The notes: a model not told the origin generated them from the sequence alone. Counted from the stretch's first letter, positions 1-11,190 are shown. The stretch is 34,897 nucleotides of DNA from Perkinsus olseni (GCA_013115135.1 JABANP010000538.1:1-34897), one strand, 5' to 3'. Translations and numbers: made by a program.

Positions 1-2
1 AA

Positions 3-3000
3 TGAAGGTTAACTTGTTAAACTAGGTTAAATACCGATACGGATGGTCGCGTCGCTCCGCCATCGTAGTAGTTGGTGGCGTAGGCATGAAACCGTGAGGC
101 GAGCGAGCTCCGACCACGTCCCACCTGCCGTGACCCAGTTAAGGCTAGACGGCGATGATTGATTTTCTCAGTTAGTTTCAAGAATTGGAGAGTACGCTCG
201 TGTCGGGCCTCTTTGTTCATTCAATCTGTTTCTCGTGGCTGAGCCACGGTGGCCCGCCCGGCAGACTGCTGTTGACGTTACTTCGCCGTCCGTCTACCCG
301 TAATAGGCTTAGCGGACAGGTCGAGTGCGATCAACGCGGCGCCCAAGCCTTGGGCCCCAAGGGTGGTCGCTTCCAGAGGCTTGGCAAGCCCGCATATGGT
401 TCTTCACGAAGACAGGCCTGGTCTGCTGGGCGTCATTGCAAGCCCGCGTATGCCCCTTCACGAGGGCAGGGCTCGTCTGCTGGACGTCATTGCAAGCTCG
501 CGTATGCCTCTTCTCGAGGACAGGGCTGGTCAGCTAGACCGCTTTGCAAGCCCGCGTATGCCTCTTCGCGAGGACAGGGCTGGTCAGCTAGACCTCTTTG
601 CAAGCCCGCGTATGCCTCTTCACGAGGACAGGGCTCGTCTGCTGGACCGCTTTGCAAGCCCGCGTATGCCTCTTCTCGAGGACAGGGCTCGTCTGCTGGA
701 CCGCTTTGCAAGCCCGCGTATGCCTCTTCTCGAGGACAGGGCTGGTCAGCTAGACCGCTTTGCAAGCCCGCGTATGCCTCTTCACGAGGACAGGGCTCGT
801 CTGCTAGACCGCTTTGCTAGCCCGCGTATGCCTCTTCACGAGGACAGGGCTCGTCTGCTGGACCGCTTTGCAAGCCCGCGTATGCCTTTTCGCGAGGACA
901 GGGCTGGTCAGCTAGACCGCAGTGTATGCCCGCGTATGCCTCTTCACGAGGACAGGGCTGGTCTGCTGGATCGCACTTGGCAAGCTCGCGTACGCCTCTT
1001 TATGATGGCATGGATGGTCTGCTAGATCGCACTTTGCAACCTCGCGTATGCCTCGTGAAGAGGCCCTCTTCACGAGGGCAGGAATAATGTGCTGGGTGCC
1101 ATCGCAAGCCCACGTATGCCACTTCGCGTGGACAGGGCGGGTCCGTTCGAGCGTGTTCCAGGCCCGTGTATGCATCTCCACGAGGATCGGGCACGTCCGC
1201 TGGGCGCTATTGCAGGCACGTGAATGCCTTTGCACAAGGACACGGTAGGCCTCGCTCACCTGCATCAGGACTGTCGGCTGCATGCCGTAGTGTCACGCGG
1301 CGCCGTCTTTGCCGGAGATCTGCCACTCGCGAGCGACTCCGCACAAGGAGTCCTTGCCGAACCTCTACAGTCGAGGACAGCGGTGTCTGCCAAGGTCTCA
1401 GCACAAGCTCCCGTGACAGGGACCGGGGTGCTCAATCGCGAAGACATGTCGAGTGCCACTGGCCACTGGGATATGGCGGTGCATGCCCGCTGTGGGCCGC
1501 AAGCAAGTGGCACAGTGTGAGGCCATCCTACCCTTTGAGGGGCATGCCAGGCAGTGCCTGGCAGGCACCGGCAGTCCCATGAAGAAAAGTCAGCGTTCGT
1601 TTCGAGGGTTGGTGCCGGCGGCACCACCTGGACTGGCACCGTGACTCACGGTCCGTGAGGCGTGGCGACACATGAGGCCGAAACATTTGCACCTGGGTTC
1701 AACACGTGAACTCAAGCCCGAGATTTCTCCCATGAAACGTCCCTTCAGAAGGGATCAATTACGACTGTCCCACTGTGGGACTCCCACACTCCGTTCGGCA
1801 CCGGCGGTGTCCGTCGGGCGGGCATCGTCGGGCGATCATCGCACCGATGAGTTGGAAGCCAAACGCAGGATTCCACGCCGGACGGGACCAGTGGTCACTG
1901 ACCAGTGGTCCACTGATCAGACCACTAGGCTCACTTTGCCGTACTTATACGAGGTTTTGGGTACCTGGTTTCCCTGTCTTGCCTCAACGCACGTGAGCGG
2001 ATCTTACTCGCGTCAGCTGCGCGCACTGTAGAAAAGAATCTGTTCAACAGATGTTCGCCGCCCCATGAGAAAATGGCTTGGGCCCGTCCCGTCCGTCGCA
2101 TAGCATCGAGAGGAAAGTTAACGCTGGCAGTGTCACTGTCGCATGGGGTTGCTCGCTCAAAATGCGAGGGCAACACAGTGCTTTACTAGTCATCGCTTAG
2201 TGGGTGGCGTCACTCGTCAAGAGGCGCTGATGATAGTAGATTGATAGAAGAGCTAGGAAAGCTCTGAAATCGCGGGCCTCATTTTCTCACACACCACCAT
2301 GGGCAAGTTTGTTCGCACTGCGATGACTAGCAGCCAGCCATGTGCCTTGTTTGGCCTTCGCTCGTAAACCCGCTGCGTAAGAGATCTCGGTTCGAGGATA
2401 TCGATCCTCCCGCTCGCGGCAAGCAACCGAGTCACGCCGGAGTTAGGTAACCTAACTTAGGTTAACCGTCCAGGGCGATATCGGAAGCCGAGCGAATCGG
2501 TCGGGCCGTTGGGGATCCCAACTCGGGACTATCCAGAGATCGCGGCATGAATCGTGCCGCACGATCATCGTGCCAGGCGCTCGGGAACTCACAAGTATCC
2601 TAGCGACCTTCGGTCAAGTTGAGCCAACATCTAATCTTTCAGGCCACCAGGCCTTCGCGAGGCCTGTTGTCGAACAGTGATTGAGTGACTTGCTGACTGA
2701 ACTGTCACTGTCACAGCCTACTGTCAGTCTGATAGTGTCAGCAGGATGGCATTAGCTGCGGTGACCACTGGGCAGTGTGATAGATATTCAGGGAGAATAA
2801 CTGTCAGGGTCTGACCCCAGATTCCGAAGCTTGAAGAAGTGCGCAGAGCGTCAAGCGTTGGACTTCAGCCTGAGACACTGTCCGGCACACGCATTATATG
2901 GGGCGCCACCGGCGGTTGCGGTTCGTTCAGAGACTGCATACCCGCTACAGCGATACGAGTCACCGATTCGTCGGGTGATACGACTCGTGTCACACGACTC

Positions 3001-3906
3001 GTGTAGCATGAGCAGCCGTATCGAAGTGCGACTAGCACTTTGGTGTGCCCTGTCCAAACAGACTGTTTGAACTGTTTGAAACAGTAGGCAAAGTCGAGGG
3101 CGCTTGGTCGATGGTCGAATTAACGAGGCGATTCGGGATCGCGCACCGCAGTGTAGCATACGGGATAGATTAAGTGGATCACTCGCAGCGAAACGTCAAG
3201 CTTAGACAATATTTGCGTGCGAGATTTGGACCAAGTCGCTCGATGATTTGGACCCTGCGGTTGGACCCACCTAGTTCAAGAACTAGCGTCGGGGATCTCG
3301 GGATGCGATGGCTAGCCTGCCCGTATCTCGCGGCCGGTAATCTGAGTCAAATATGTCATACTCATGGTCACGGGCACGCCTGAGTCAGACAATATGAACT
3401 TGCGGCCCAGTGGCAGGACCTGGACATCGGTAAGGTACTATGTTTCCCGGGTCCGACCCGCCGGGTCGCGGCTGCTTTCTGGGCCCAGGTATCTGCCAGA
3501 TACTATCTGGTGCTGTTCGGTTTTCGCACCAACTTAGTGAGAGAGCTAGCAGTTTATTGAGCGCTAACTCAGCATCCCCTACACGTTCGGTATGTAGCGC
3601 GAGACTGTTGCATGTCAACGACCACGCGTGGAAGACGCAGATCCAGGTCTAGGCCTTCAGGCCCACTAGAGCCTTGGGGGCTCCAAATTCGAGCTGAGTA
3701 GCTGCGCGGACTTTAGTCAGGGAGAACTCGCCTGTTGCTTGTCGGGTCTGGTAATGGGAGCAAGTACCGAAGAGGGTGTAGACACGCACTGTCGGCAGAC
3801 TCAGGCTCTGGGTCGCCGAATGTGTCTTGCCCTCGTCGGTGCTTCACGGGCCGGTTCGTACCGAACCGACCTACCAGACCCACGCGACCAGGAGTGGGAT
3901 ATTTAA
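3..3906 (+). mobile_element. Element X, copy 1 (non-coding repeat element, TTAA-flanked)
   Basis: The first ~168 bases recur directly at 3907-4073 and in inverted form at 22306-22473 and near 31170-31334. The last 151 bases (3756-3906) recur at 4091-4241. The interior matches 19061-22473 in reverse, including the GC-rich stretch near 2640-2830 and the 3240-3480 segment. The element starts TGAAGGTTAACTTG and ends GAGTGGGATAT, and the base run TTAA sits at its right end; at the window start only the final AA is visible. The termini are not inverted repeats of each other. No ORF resembles a known protein; the open frames at 185-1283 are products of the minisatellite. The class is not settled: TTAA flanks suggest a piggyBac-like target preference, but without matching terminal inverted repeats. 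Confidence 0.7.
380..1250. repeat. 54-bp minisatellite, about 16 units, inside element X
   Basis: Units of the form GCAAGCCCGCGTATGCCTCT followed by a CGAGGACAGGGCT block repeat every 54 bp. The central units (about 490-960) are nearly identical, and the outer units are increasingly diverged. Because 54 is divisible by 3, several frames on both strands stay open; the frame starting at 363 gives an 18-residue repeat of the type ASPRMPLHEDRARLLDRF. I see no sign that this is translated. The inverted X copy keeps only about three units (22075-22215), so the array has changed length between copies. Confidence 0.9.
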
Positions 3907-4241
3907 TGAAGGTTAACTTGTTAAACTAGGTTAAATACCGATACGGATGGTCGCGTCGCTCCGCCATCGTAGTAGTTGGTGGCGTAGGCATGAAACCGTG
4001 AGGCGAGCGAGCTCCGACCACGTCCCACCTGCCGTGACCCAGTTAAGGCTAGACGGCGATGATTGATTTTCTCCCCATCCCACCACTCCCGGGAGCAAGT
4101 ACCGAAGAGGGTGTAGACACGCACTGTCGGCAGACTCAGGCTCTGGGTCGCCGAATGTGTCTTGCCCTCGTCGGTGCTTCACGGGCCGGTTCGTACCGAA
4201 CCGACCTACCAGACCCACGCGACCAGGAGTGGGATATTTAA
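3907..4241 (+). mobile_element. mini-X: internal-deletion derivative of element X
   Basis: Bases 3907-4073 repeat the X start and 4091-4241 repeat the X end. Only about 17 bases (a C-rich linker) lie between them, so roughly 3.6 kb of X interior is missing. It begins directly after the TTAA that ends X copy 1 and is itself followed by TTAA, so X and mini-X share one TTAA. This is the layout expected for a non-autonomous miniature derivative of X. It sits against the cut end of the minus-strand gene at 4242. Confidence 0.75.
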
Positions 4242-4830
4242 TACGATCAGCAACATCATCATCACAAACCCCATCTACTATTGTACTATTGGCATTAGTA
4301 AACTTATTATCACTAAGTAGTGGCACAGGGTTAAGCTGTGGTACTACTGGTGGTCCTCTACCATCATCATCCTCGTTATACGGCTTTGTAATCCTCTTCC
4401 CTTCCCCCTCTATTACTGTTGATGGCTGTGCGGTTATATCAGGTCCACAACTAGCATCATCTATCATAGGTGATGATGATACATAATATCCATATCCAAA
4501 TAATAATAATGCTATACCTTCTATGATAATACCATACCACCATGATACACCCACAACCACTAATGATGCAATGATCGTAATAACTGGTGGCCGTATCGCT
4601 GTTATCATAGTATTACCATGTCGGTGGTGGTAGTAGTGAGATGAATGGTCATCATCATCATCATTGTTGTTGTTGTTGTTACGGTGAATCAACTTCACTA
4701 TACCCGTACGATCATGATATCTGATACCACACTCTGCTACAGCAGTAGAAGTATCCTCCCTATATGATGATGATGATGATACCTGAATGATGGGTTATTT
4801 ACAACTATGTATATATCGTACTACCTCCAT
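4242..4830 (-). pseudogene. Putative two-TM membrane protein gene, 3' end cut off by mini-X
   Basis: I do not recognise this protein. On the minus strand an open frame runs from 4782 to 4242. A likely first exon of only two codons (ATG GAG, 4830-4825) is joined through a 42-bp GT-AG intron (4824-4783) in the correct phase. The predicted protein has a Ser-rich start, an Asn run followed by an Asp run, a His/Tyr-rich patch, and two adjacent hydrophobic segments (TMITAIRPPVITIIASLVVV and the following GIIIEGIALLLFGYGYYV). An acidic and Pro-rich, probably cytosolic or lumenal, region follows. At 4241 host sequence gives way to mini-X, and the frame continues into repeat DNA to 3931. The native C-terminus is therefore missing or lies left of the window. 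It is divergently arranged with ATP synthase c, with about 315 bp between the two starts. The two-codon exon is inference. Confidence 0.45.
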
Positions 4831-5146
4831 GATGATGATGCTCCTGGGAATGATAACGGTCGCAACAACGCAACCCCTCGGTATCCTTTTACATGCATTT
4901 AGGTGTTTTAGATATTTCGTGCACTTTTCGTGCAATACATGATGATCATCATCTCACCTGCGTTGCCGAGAACTGTTGTTGTTGTAGCTGTTATTGCTGG
5001 TGTTATCGTCAGTAACTAAGTTACCTCTCCATTTTTCTACCCTCCTCCTCGTCCTCCCCCTCGTACTCCGTACATCAACAATAATGAACAGGTGAGGCTT
5101 TACAATTCATCATCAACTACTACTACTACTTAGCTAAGTACGGTTG
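4831..5146. promoter_or_regulatory. Divergent intergenic region between membrane-protein gene and ATP synthase c
   Basis: About 315 bp separate the two divergent starts. It holds a pyrimidine-rich stretch (5029-5066), CAT/ATG triplet runs, and a CTACTACTACTACTTAG sequence ending near 5132. The last could act as a splice or spliced-leader acceptor just before the ATP synthase c start; that is inference from position and sequence only. No TATA box or other defined promoter motif is clear. Confidence 0.3.
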
Positions 5147-5856
5147 ATGATAATCATGTTGTTCAGTATGATGATGAAGAGTGTTGGCGGTATTGGTGGT
5201 CGTTGGTTTATGAGTACTCCCCTCACTGCTGGCCGTGGTAGTCTATTCAATGGTCGTCTATCCTACACCTATGCTCATGCTGCCGTGTTGAATCGCTTTT
5301 CCAACGTGTCGTCGTCCGCAGCCTCCTACACCACCAGTGCTACCCCCTCCATGGTGGTGGCCCCCAAGAGTGAGCTACAACTGCTATTACTTATCATCCA
5401 TGTCCATCGCTTTATCATGCTGCTCAGCTAACAATCTTCTCCTATCGAGTGTATCTCGGAACGTCTCGCCGTTGTCTAAGACAACAACAAGTCTCAACTC
5501 GCAACAGATTAGATGTGCAGGTGATGATGATTATTATCGTCATTTTCATGTTTGCACGTGTGTTAGAGCATCATTTTATTATCAGGTACTTCGGTTCTTG
5601 GTGCGGCCATTGCAGTTGTCGCCGTTGGTGGGTGTGCCCAGGGTATTGGTCAGCTATTCGCTGCCTTGGTTGTTGGTATCGCTAGGAATCCTAGTATGAA
5701 GGAAGACCTCTTCACTTATACCCTTATCGGTATGGGATTTTTAGAGTTCTTGGTAAGTAGTATTTAGAATGCCGAGCATGCTCATCACTCGCCGCCCTCC
5801 CCCTTCAGGCCATTCTGGTTATCCTCATCGCCGGTGTATTGCTTTATTCCGAGTAA
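5147..5856 (+). CDS. Mitochondrial ATP synthase F0 subunit c (proteolipid), nucleus-encoded, 4 exons
   Basis: The c subunit forms the proton-driven rotor ring of ATP synthase in the inner mitochondrial membrane. Exons 5147-5369, 5428-5520, 5586-5752 and 5809-5856 join with all GT-AG introns (58, 65 and 56 bp) into one 176-residue frame. The first ~100 residues are Ser/Arg/Ala-rich with few acidic residues, fitting a cleavable mitochondrial presequence. The mature part has helix 1 (VLGAAIAVVAVGGCAQGIG), the polar ARNPS loop (about residues 138-142), and helix 2 containing GMGFLEFLA. In helix 2, Glu159 is the expected proton-binding carboxylate. The protein ends VLLYSE. The start could instead be the ATG at 5156 or 5168; 5147 is the first in frame. 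Introns 1 and 2 were placed from frame and splice signals. Exon 2 (a linker) is the least certain part, while exons 3 and 4 are secure. Confidence 0.85.
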
Positions 5857-6786
5857 GGTGTTGATGATGAGAACATGCCACCGCTACTGCTGCTGCTGCT
5901 CCAACGGTTAGTGATGTTGAATGATGATGTTAGTGTACTATCATTTGACGACGATACTAGTCATTGTATGTGGTTTAATGCCTATTACACGCTACTATCG
6001 TTTGCTGCGATGTATGCTGCTACTCACCTTAATCATTGATCATTACGATAGAACGATTGTCATGAGAGAGTCATCAGTTGGTGTTGCAGTAGTGGCAGTG
6101 AGCGATACCGTTTTTGAGATTAGACTTATCCATCCTCCCGCAGTAACATCTCATTAGTGCCATCGTATTCATCATTATTGCTGATCATACTGCTGTTGGT
6201 AATACTAACCACCATCGGGGTGTTGGTCATAACTATTATCATTATCGGCTCGTTTTGATGTATGAATCATCAGTGAGGTAGTAATAATGATGATAATATT
6301 GATAGAGGATGATTGCATGAATGTTGCGTTGGTCAAGTTGGGGGTGTGTAAGCAGCAGCATCGATCAATAAAGGAGGGTATTGCCACCACCCCATCGACA
6401 TGAAGTAGTTATGTCTATATTGTTGTTAACGATAATAAGGTAGGGAGTATTAGCAACACGACATAAAGTTAGTAGGTTTCATGATGGACACAGTCATCAT
6501 CATCACTTACCACCCATCCCTCTACGTTGTAGTGATGGTGATGTAGGAGGAGGAAGACTCGAAATCTTGAAATCTTGAAAAGTCGTAATCTAGCTTGCTG
6601 CAATCTTGGTCGATCACATGATCGATTAGAAGGGTTTTGGGCGCCCGCGCGGGGGTACCCCTGGACCCTCCTGCCACATCGATGGTGACTAAGTTCTGTG
6701 TTCTCGTTATAATAGTTATTATGATGTAATAGTAATTATGATGATTATATTAGCCGTTGTTTCTGCTGCTTCCTTCGTAAATCATC
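5857..6786. other. Intergenic, ATP synthase c to ribosomal protein SA
   Basis: This 930-bp AT-rich stretch has many GATGATG and CATCATC triplet runs. Small open frames at 5921-6157 (+) and 6205-6390 (-) are hydrophobic or low-complexity and resemble nothing I know. A GC-rich patch near 6638-6662 (GGGCGCCCGCGCGGGGGTACCCC) and a GATCACATGATC palindrome near 6612 interrupt the background. It presumably contains the 3' end of one transcript and the promoter or trans-splice acceptor of the next. Confidence 0.4.
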
Positions 6787-7744
6787 ATGGCTGACCCCGT
6801 TGCTGCTGTCTATGACCCCTCTGCACAGAAGGAACAAGATATCCAGAAGATGCTGGTCTGCAGTGTAATACTCGGGGGGTTATGCTGTTGTTGTTTTGAG
6901 AATAATCATCATTATTCAGACCCATCTCGGCACACGCAACTTGGATTATCGTATGAAACGCTATGTGTTCAAGCGTAATACGGATGGTATCAATCTCATC
7001 AACTTGGGTAGGAATATTAATAACAACAACCACACCTTCGTACTTGTATGTTTCCCTTTTTTCTCATTAGGTAAGACTTGGGAGAAGCTTATGGCCGCTG
7101 CCCGTGTCATGGTTACCATTGAGAATCCTAAGGATATCATGGTTGTATCGCAGCGCCCTTATGGTTCCCGTGCTGTTCTCAAGCTTGCCAACTTTATCGG
7201 TGCCACTGCCGTTGCTGGACGTTGGACTCCTGGTTCTCTTACTAACCAGATTACCCCTAAGTTCACTGAGCCTCGTCTCCTGATTGTTACTGATCCTCGT
7301 ACCGATTCCCAGGCTATTAAGGAAGCTGCTTACGCTAATATCCCGGTTATTGCTCTGTGTGATACCGATTCTCCATTGGACTTCGTCGATGTTGCCATCC
7401 CCTGCAACAACAAGGGTAAGGAGAGTATTGCCCTCCTCTATTACCTTCTTGCCCGTGAAGTTTTTATGCTACGTGGCAAGATTGCTCGTGGCGTTGAATG
7501 GGAAGTTATGGTTGATTCATTCTTCTGGAGGGATCCTGAGGAGATTGAGCGTCAAGAGCGTATGGCTGCTGAGGCTGCTGCTTACGAGGCTACCAAGAAC
7601 ACCATGATCGAGACTACTGGTGCTGCTGCTACTACTGAGGGTGCCGCCGCCACTGCTGCTAATGGTACTTACTTCGAGGAGGGTGAGGAGTGGACAGGTG
7701 CTACTGGTGGTGATTGGGCCGCTGCTAGTGCTGATCAGTGGTAA
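6787..7744 (+). CDS. RPSA: 40S ribosomal protein SA (uS2 family), 3 exons
   Basis: This is a structural protein of the small ribosomal subunit, the eukaryotic counterpart of bacterial S2 (laminin-receptor-like family). Exons 6787-6864, 6920-7007 and 7071-7744 join through 55-bp and 63-bp GT-AG introns into 279 residues. Family landmarks are clear: KEQDIQKML and the [12 protein letters not shown] segment across intron 1, [17 protein letters not shown] across intron 2, [48 protein letters not shown], and [10 protein letters not shown]. The C-terminal tail (residues about 210-279) is Ala/Glu/Thr-rich and ends with acidic Trp-containing motifs (EEWTG, GDWAA, DQW), as is usual for eukaryotic SA proteins. 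The ATG at 6787 is the first in frame and gives the normal length. Codon use favours GCT, GGT and CGT, consistent with high expression. Confidence 0.97.
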
Positions 7745-8500
7745 ATATTGATGATGGCTTGCAGCAACAGCAACAACAACAGCAGTACTACTGATTATTA
7801 CGTTGTCGCTGGTGATAAAAGAACTACGGCTTGTGATGCTAAAGAAGTAAGGCTATTCCATCATGTACATGGGTTTTGAGTTACTAGTGATAGTCTTGAT
7901 AGTAAATTCAATGATGAGCAATGATCGGCAGTTGATGATGATGATAGACTGTCGGTAATTTCAAGTTAATTATGGTTGATGAGGATGATGATCGCCTACT
8001 GGTAGACCATAACAAGCCATCATTATTACACCCTCTGATGATCTACGTATGGTGTAGACGGGTCGCTCGCGGGGGAGGGGGGGCGGCTCTTGTTCATTAT
8101 TTTAATAATGAGAATGAAATGCAAAGACTGGTTATGGGGTACTGTAATGGAGTGGAGTCAATCATAGATAGTAATAATAGGAAGAAGTGGTCATTTTAGC
8201 ATTACTTGATATAGTTATCTTCCGTCAGCCGCCATAACAGTCTGGAGTCTGAGTCAGCAATAACGAGTATCATCATTACAGCTACTGCCTCTTGCACTAT
8301 GCTTATCAATACTATGATAGTACAATAGTGTGTTAGTGTGACAACGCGTGTGTGGAGTGTAATGCTGCTCCCCTACAATTCTTAAATTCGCACAGGCTGC
8401 TCAATCTACATGACTCGTTCTCGATGAAGGTAGGTGATGAGATCGCTCCAATGGTGTGTTGGTTGTGCTGGCACGAACGAGTATAGAGCTCAGATAGAAA
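7745..8500. other. AT-rich 3' flank of RPSA, no gene recognised
   Basis: Rich in CAA/CAG and GATGATG triplet runs just after the stop codon, with only short unsupported ORFs (for example 7972-8199 +). It probably holds the RPSA 3' UTR and spacer. No RNA gene or repeat boundary is visible. Confidence 0.4.
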
Positions 8501-10340
8501 TCAAGAAATCATGATACTACTTTGCGATATTCTATGCCTTTCCCCCTCGCTCACGCCCCAGCCGTTAGCCCAGTGGCTCGACCACTGGATCATTACTGCA
8601 TCGAAATCATCCGTCATCCCCGTCCCGGCTCTTTTGAGCTCACGTCGTTCTTGCACTGATTTTCTCATTAGCTCTCATTCGACAGAAAGTAGTACTCTTG
8701 AATGGATTCTACGGGTACGTTCCGTTCAATGACTCCAAGTTGTAGCTCTCGCTGTACCTGGTGGTCTCAATCACGTCAGTGGATTTGCTACAAGCTACAC
8801 GGGGGTACTGCCAGTAATCATTTCACATCTGTCGGGGATGCCCCGGAATCGGGAGTATAGCCGGCAGGTATAATACGGAAGGACGCATTTGAAGCGAAGA
8901 GAAATCTCCGGGTCATCCACTTTCGCACGCGTCCTCGGCGATTGTGCTCGGGGAATTAGAAGGTGGCTAGTGTTCACTGGGCTACCACCGCAACTACACT
9001 TTTAACCGGAAAGTTCAGCGAGACTCCTGCGTGGTCTTCTGTAGTTGACAACCTCCCGATTGTTGTAACAATTGAAACAACGATTGTTGTGACAACCTTC
9101 GATCTGAATCAGATACTCCGATCGTCATTCGCGATTGGAAAGTTAGATGAGCAACGGTTTGTCCATTATCAAGTTTTTTGGGGGAAAATTACTGGAATTA
9201 TCCTCTCTGACCGGTTTGGCGTGCTCAGGATCACGCAAGCCTCCTGGGTTGATTCATTCTGATGACAATAGCTGAGGGCAAGGCTTCAGCATCTTGCACT
9301 CAGAGTGCAGCACTCTTGCTATTCCTCTACTATCAATATATAAATGCTCAACATCTCGGCGACCGCAGACTCGTATTTCCTATGCCCGGAAAGTTCCCGG
9401 CAGAAACGTAAATGATCAAACTTTAAGCCTCATCCGCTTTCATACCGTGGGAAAGCGGGGTTCCCAGGGATTTTCGGCGAGCGTCGTCAGGTGTTCGCAC
9501 GGTAGGCTTCGATAATAATATCGATAAGCACGATAGGCATAATAGGCTAGCACGATAAGCTGGAGCCTGTGCTCGTTACGCTCTGGTCTGTTCAACAAGA
9601 TACCTGAAATGGATGCGAATTCTCAAATTTCTATACACTGATTCTCGTCACACACACACCGCAACGCAACGCCTTCAATCGGGGCATTACACGCCTATTG
9701 ACGGTTCGCCCATACCAAAACCAATGCACACCAGAATGGTTATGAGCGTCAGTGAGTCCACTGCCTCAACGGGAGTGACGGTTACGAGATGAGGGGCGAG
9801 ACGACGACGAAGACCAGCGGACATGAGCCTCCCATTCCCACTAGGCTAGAGTAGGAAGCACCTACAGGGCAAGTCACAGGTGGATGTGACTTGCAAGTGT
9901 GAGTGAGACCTGAAGCGTTTCAAAGGTAGAGAAGAGAAACATGAAGGGGTATCCGTCCTTGTATCGGGCTTGTATAGGAGTGTAATGAGGGGCTCTCAGT
10001 GAGGGCTGGAATCTGACGTGGACAATATAGTAGTAGATGACATATAGTATATGCAGAGTTGTGGCATAAGAGGCATATAGCAGCAAAATAGACAGGGGGA
10101 ACATCTTGGCGTAACCGGTAGTGCGGTTGGTGCTGCGCACCGCCCTCTGGCCCCTTATTAGAGCCCAACCTGCTCTTCGTGAATATACTGACGACCGCTC
10201 CGCTGCGAACAGGAACATAGCGGACTGAGCTACGTTACATAGCCTACGTAGATGCGTGCTGCAGTTGCGGATTACTCCCGAATCATCAGACTATGAGTAT
10301 GACTTATTTGATGGCATCCCATTCGTAGTTAGAATCACTC
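8501..10340. other. Unassigned region between host genes and transposon cluster
   Basis: Composition shifts here from AT-rich triplet runs to more balanced sequence. ORFs such as 8963-9262 (+) and 9874-10218 (-) show no recognisable domain; the latter has a hydrophobic YILYVIYYY-like stretch that may be chance. Short oddities are a hairpin near 9292-9318 (TTGCACTCAGAGTGCAGC), a GATAAGC/GATAGGC tandem near 9512-9560, and repeated TTGTTGTRACAA motifs near 9060-9097. It may be old repeat sequence without another copy in this window. Confidence 0.35.
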
Positions 10341-10716
10341 TAACTTATTTTGCCAGGCTTCACGGGCAGGAGCCCGTAGCCGGGCTATGATAGCCCTATA
10401 CACGGGCATGACTCGTATGCGCGGAGTCGCATATTTGGTCCGCGCTGCGCGGTTTGCGCGCTAGCAGCAAATGGCTATTGCCAATAGCGGAGCGAAGGAA
10501 ATCATATTGTTCACGCCAATGTCTGAGCCGATGTACGAGTTGAAAATGAACGAGTATTATGTGTGCGAGTGTTGCATGTACGGGTATTACGTATACGAGA
10601 AATATGTGTACGACTTCTATGTGTACGAGTACTTCGTGTACGATTAGAAAGTGTACGAGTAGTGGAGGCATGAGTGAAAATGTACGAGTATTTGGTGTAC
10701 GGAGCGTGAACATCCC
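10341..10716 (+). mobile_element. Foldback element copy C (TCGTACAC subfamily), truncated
   Basis: The right arm (about 10530-10716) carries GTGTACGA-type units every 15 bp. Unit by unit it matches the right arm of copy B (12656-12892), including the odd GGAGGCATGAG unit, and ends in the same GTGAACATCCC terminus. It has three fewer 15-bp units than copy B. The core (about 10408-10530) matches the B core (GTCGCATATTTGGTCCGCGC, CGGAGCGAAGGAA) but lacks the tRNA-like part and the large hairpin. The left arm is almost absent, and no left target duplication was found, so the left limit is approximate. Several small palindromes (GGGCAGGAGCCC, GGGCTATGATAGCCC) lie at the left edge. Confidence 0.65.
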
Positions 10717-11190
10717 CACTGATAAACCGGTAGTGCTGGACGTGGAGGCTATCTTAGAAGAAGATCTGAGTTGGTTTGCTAGAGGAGTTGTTGAATCGCG
10801 AGAGTGGTTGGAGAAGACAGTTGGGCAGGTGAAATGAGCTGTCATGTCTCGATGAGCAGGTTGGCAAGGACGGATGTGAGTCAAAGATTTCGGGGCCGCT
10901 TGGCATCGTAGGCCGAGTCGGCCTGGACGACATTATCACCCAAGACATCAGCACTCAAGCTCATCAAGTTCAAATCCCGTGGGATGTCAACGAGGTGGAC
11001 CTCCATGACAACGTGAGACGAGGACCATGAGGTAGTTCGAGACTCATTGATGATTTATGAGCTTTTGGCTCAAAAGTTTTGAGAAAGAAGAATGGATCAC
11101 CAAATACTGGGATATGTATCACGAGGATGGTGGATCGAGGAGTCCTCCGGTCCTCCAGATGGTGAGGACTTCTCCGAATACATATTTTTT
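10717..11190. other. Unassigned flank left of the LTR retrotransposon
   Basis: About 470 bp between foldback copy C and the LTR. Short open stretches exist (10717-10837 and 11057-11190 on +) but no domain is recognisable. It ends in a T run directly before the LTR. Confidence 0.35.

Noticed and set aside
185..1283. Long overlapping ORFs with 18-residue repeats
   Set aside because: They follow from a 54-bp tandem repeat and are open in several frames on both strands; no start context, family or conservation in other X copies.
5921..6157. Hydrophobic 78-codon ORF between the host genes
   Set aside because: Low-complexity AT-rich sequence with triplet runs; no family similarity or splice context.
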